In this document: positions 6,221 through 8,295 of the stretch, piece by piece | Layout of the letters: every line of letters starts with the position of its first letter | How positions within the stretch are numbered: the first letter of the stretch is position 1 | DNA from: UBA9464 sp003445095 | GTDB lineage: Bacteria; Verrucomicrobiota; Verrucomicrobiia; Limisphaerales; UBA9464 | Length of the DNA stretch: 8,295 bases | Direction: 5' to 3' | Assembly: GCA_035437945.1 (NCBI GenBank) | Contig: DAOMZG010000301.1 | Location: 1-8,295 of the forward strand | The notes under the pieces: generated by a model | Databases searched by the model: none | What the model was told of the DNA's origin: nothing | The model's input: the letters and a program-made list of their open reading frames with translations, nothing else | Position numbers and translations under genes: made by a program

Positions 6221-7351
6221 TCAGATCTCCAGGACTTTTTCGAACTGGGTCAGATTCTGGGGCTCACCCGAGGTGATGAGCGCGACGTCTTCGAGACGAA
6301 CACCGCCGGTCTCCGGATAGTACAAACCTGGCTCAACGGTAACCACGTGCCCCGCGCGCAATTTGGCAGTGGAGGCGCGATTGGCCCGGGGTGCTTCATG
6401 GATCTCCAGCCCAACCCCATGACCCGTGCCGTGGAAGAAACCGATATGGCCGCCCGGCCGCCGGGCGGTCCGGTAACCCTCCGAGCGAAAATAACGTTCC
6501 ACCGCTCCGTGAACCTCACACGCTTCCACTCCTTCGCGCAGCATCGTGAAAGCGATCGCTTGCGCCTTGAGTACCGTGATGAACTGGCGTCGGACTGCGT
6601 CGGAGGCGTGCCCGCGCACCACGGTCCGAGTGATGTCTCCGTGGTATCCGGTTCGGGCGGACCGGGGGAAAATATCCAAAACCACCGGGGTATGAGCGTA
6701 CAGCGGCCCGTGACCGCACTCGTGCGGATCACACGCTTGGGCGCCCCCAGCTACGATGCTATTGGTCGCAATCCCACCGGCTTGGAGAACCGCTGTTTCG
6801 ATGACCGCTCGCAGCTTCTCACTCGTGAGTGGAACCCCGTGCAGGTACAGCTTGCGATCCTTGCCGATTTTGGCGCGTTTGAGCGCGTGAATGCCTTCCG
6901 CCATTCCCACCTCGGCCATGCCGAGCGTGGCCGTGATCATTTTCACCTCAGAGGCGTTCTTGAACTGTCGCTCCGGGAAGAAACTGCCGTCGCGAACCTT
7001 GACGCGGAATCCTAACTTGCGGAGTTGCCGCGCGAGCCCAATTGGGAACTGAAACGGGACCGTCAATTTCTTTATTCGCAGCTCCCGACAAAGGCCCGCC
7101 GCCGCATGGGCCAGCCCCGGATTTTTGACCCCTCGCTTTTCGGCCTGCCGCAAATAACGCGACAACGGCACCACGCGATTGACTTGGGCATGAGTCCGAG
7201 CGCGGGCCACTTCGACATCCGGAAGCACCGCCACCGACCGCCCGCCGGTGCGCAAATAAACAAGCGGATCGGTCACCGACATCCCGACCGCATAGCGCAT
7301 GTCAGCGTCGCGTTCGCTGTCAGCGATGAGCAACAGGCTAGCGGGTTTCAT
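6221..7351 (-). CDS. M24 family metallopeptidase (Xaa-Pro dipeptidase-like)
   Basis: This 376-residue protein has the creatinase/prolidase layout: an N-terminal creatinase-like domain (about 1-130) and a C-terminal 'pita-bread' catalytic domain (about 135-376). All five dinuclear metal ligands are visible: Asp226 (VVLDIFP), Asp239 (YHGDITRT), His311 (GTGHGVGLEIHE), Glu340 (TVEPGLYY) and Glu354 (VRLEDVALI). His307 in the FFHGTGHGVG motif is the usual extra active-site histidine. Family members cleave an N-terminal residue from Xaa-Pro dipeptides or peptides, normally in the cytoplasm; no signal peptide is seen here. The N-terminal domain (MKPASLLLIADSERDADMRYAVG) is shorter than in Escherichia coli PepP, closer to PepQ/YpdF-like proteins. 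Whether it is an aminopeptidase, a dipeptidase or acts on another substrate cannot be told from sequence alone. The ATG at 7351 has no obvious Shine-Dalgarno sequence. It may be cotranscribed with the TPR gene upstream (118-bp gap). Confidence 0.88.
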   Translation of the reverse strand: MKPASLLLIADSERDADMRYAVGMSVTDPLVYLRTGGRSVAVLPDVEVARARTHAQVNRVVPLSRYLRQAEKRGVKNPGLAHAAAGLCRELRIKKLTVPFQFPIGLARQLRKLGFRVKVRDGSFFPERQFKNASEVKMITATLGMAEVGMAEGIHALKRAKIGKDRKLYLHGVPLTSEKLRAVIETAVLQAGGIATNSIVAGGAQACDPHECGHGPLYAHTPVVLDIFPRSARTGYHGDITRTVVRGHASDAVRRQFITVLKAQAIAFTMLREGVEACEVHGAVERYFRSEGYRTARRPGGHIGFFHGTGHGVGLEIHEAPRANRASTAKLRAGHVVTVEPGLYYPETGGVRLEDVALITSGEPQNLTQFEKVLEI

Positions 7352-7469
7352 GGGACTTGGCCGGACGCGATTGGGAACACGAAGTCGCGGCCGGTCAAAT
7401 GCGGAACGACAAAATTACCAACCGTCTATTGGCACGCGCTACAACCACGGCGCGGAATGACATTTGTGA
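7352..7469. other. Spacer between TPR gene and M24 peptidase gene
   Basis: This 118-bp gap lies between two minus-strand genes. I see no T-tailed hairpin, no RNA gene and no persuasive promoter. A TTGACC on the minus strand (within 7393-7400) could be a -35 element, but no good -10 follows at the right spacing. Confidence 0.35.
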
Positions 7470-8295
7470 TCAATTCGCCGGCGAACTTGGCGAGGCAGTT
7501 TGGGCCGCCCGTTCACGTTCCGCCAGCGTCCGCTGCAGACGTTCCTTGAGCCCCGCATGAGCCACATTGGTCACTCCGGCCAAGTTGGTCCGCGCGTCCT
7601 CGAACCGACCCACCCGTATGTTCCAGCGGGCGAAATGAAGCTGGACGCCTTCGCGCTCGAGGTCGGTGGGGGCGAGGGACAGGGCATTAGTCCACGCTTT
7701 CAAAGCGGTCGTTGCCAGGCTCGCCTCGGTCTGCAGAGCAGCGGAATTGGTGTCAGTGGCGCGGACCGGAAGATTCCAGCCGTAGTAGGTCTGCGCGACA
7801 TCGGCAGCGAGCTGGAAATTGTTGGGGTCCTGGGCGATCGCCTCTTGGTACAACTGGAAGGCCTTTTGGAAGACCGCCTGCTCGTCGCATTTGAAATAGT
7901 TGGTGGCGTCGCGTCGGAACAAAAACACCAGGGTGCCGAAGTTGTGGAGATAAACCGGCTCATGCGGATTGAGGCGGATCGCTTCCTCGTACAGGGGAAA
8001 CGACTTCTCGACCGGACCGACATGGGCGTAGGTATTGGCCAGATTGTTCCAAGCGGCGGGATTAGACGGATCCAGCCGGCGAGCCTTCTCCCAGTTTTCA
8101 ATGGCGCCTTCTTCTTCTCCTAGGTCATTGAGAAAGCTGCCGTAAGCCAGGAAACCGGGAGCGTTAGTGGGATGATTGCGCAGGAATTCCTGGTACTTCA
8201 GCTTGATCGGCTCGATGCGTTGGAGCACCCGGCCTTTCAAGGTTACCGCCGCCAGCGCCGCCGCGGGATCGTTTGGCTGGTCGGCCTCTTGGATC
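7470..8295 (-). CDS. Tetratricopeptide-repeat protein (5' end outside window)
   Basis: The frame is open from the right edge to a TGA at 7470-7472, giving 274 residues; the first full codon ends at 8294. There is no ATG near the edge, only a TTG at 8240, and the residues before it (PNDPAAALAAVTLKG) look like continuing protein, so the start probably lies beyond 8295. About four TPR-like helical pairs are visible: GFLAYGSFLNDLGEEEGAIENWEKARRLDPSN (about 47-78), PAAWNNLANTYAHVG...EEAIRLNPHE (79-112), VYLHNFGTLVFLF...LYQEAIAQDPNN (114-159), and a last unit ending ALKAWTNALSLAPTD. The C-terminus is a charged helix (LKERLQRTLAERERAA) followed by a Ser/Pro-rich tail. TPR arrays bind other proteins; the partner is unknown. 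No catalytic domain or membrane segment is seen in the visible part. Confidence 0.85.
   Translation of the reverse strand, partial: IQEADQPNDPAAALAAVTLKGRVLQRIEPIKLKYQEFLRNHPTNAPGFLAYGSFLNDLGEEEGAIENWEKARRLDPSNPAAWNNLANTYAHVGPVEKSFPLYEEAIRLNPHEPVYLHNFGTLVFLFRRDATNYFKCDEQAVFQKAFQLYQEAIAQDPNNFQLAADVAQTYYGWNLPVRATDTNSAALQTEASLATTALKAWTNALSLAPTDLEREGVQLHFARWNIRVGRFEDARTNLAGVTNVAHAGLKERLQRTLAERERAAQTASPSSPAN

Noticed and set aside
6198..6230. AGATCTCC direct repeat as a mobile-element target duplication
   Set aside because: The repeat is only 8 bp, the intervening DNA is 17 bp, and there is no element between the copies. It is best explained by chance.
6176..7015. 279-codon plus-strand open frame opposite the M24 peptidase gene
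   Set aside because: The minus strand encodes all five M24 metal ligands over the same bases, and the plus-strand translation has no recognisable motif.
7500..8123. 207-codon plus-strand open frame opposite the TPR gene
   Set aside because: The minus-strand frame carries periodic TPR signatures; the plus-strand frame is its shadow.

Overview
The window reads as a GC-rich (about 60 %) chromosomal segment of a bacterium of the PVC group, most likely Verrucomicrobia (Pedosphaera/Limisphaerales-like). The main reason is the partial gene at the left edge. It couples a secreted PVC-type 'membrane-bound dehydrogenase' beta-propeller to HEAT repeats, an architecture expanded in Planctomycetes and Verrucomicrobia. 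Most genes also lack a clear Shine-Dalgarno sequence, which fits that group. The lineage is inferred from gene content; no rRNA or other marker is present.

Layout. From 1 to 2037 (minus strand, running off the left edge) lies the N-terminal 679 residues of the dehydrogenase/HEAT protein. From 2038 to 2294 is a 257-bp divergent intergenic region rich in palindromes, including a perfect 15-bp-arm hairpin. From 2295 to 4727 (plus strand) is an 810-residue ComEC/Rec2-type DNA-uptake channel. Its C-terminal metallo-beta-lactamase-like domain has lost most of its metal-binding motif. From 4737 to 7351 three minus-strand genes follow, convergent with comEC. In transcription order they are an M24 (Xaa-Pro-dipeptidase-like) metallopeptidase, a YugP-type membrane zinc metallopeptidase, and an exported methionine sulfoxide reductase A. 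The last two are separated by only a few bases. From 7470 to the right edge (minus strand) is the C-terminal part of a TPR protein whose start lies outside the window.

How the genes relate. The yugP-like and msrA genes almost certainly share a transcript and both act at or outside the cytoplasmic membrane, which suggests an envelope protein quality-control pairing. The M24 gene may belong to the same run, but a 153-bp gap separates it from the protease. No link between comEC, the dehydrogenase and the peptidases is evident beyond proximity. No tRNA, rRNA, CRISPR array, insertion sequence or phage gene was seen. The region is mostly ordinary housekeeping and accessory content. The palindromic block and the degenerate ComEC domain are the points most worth a second look.
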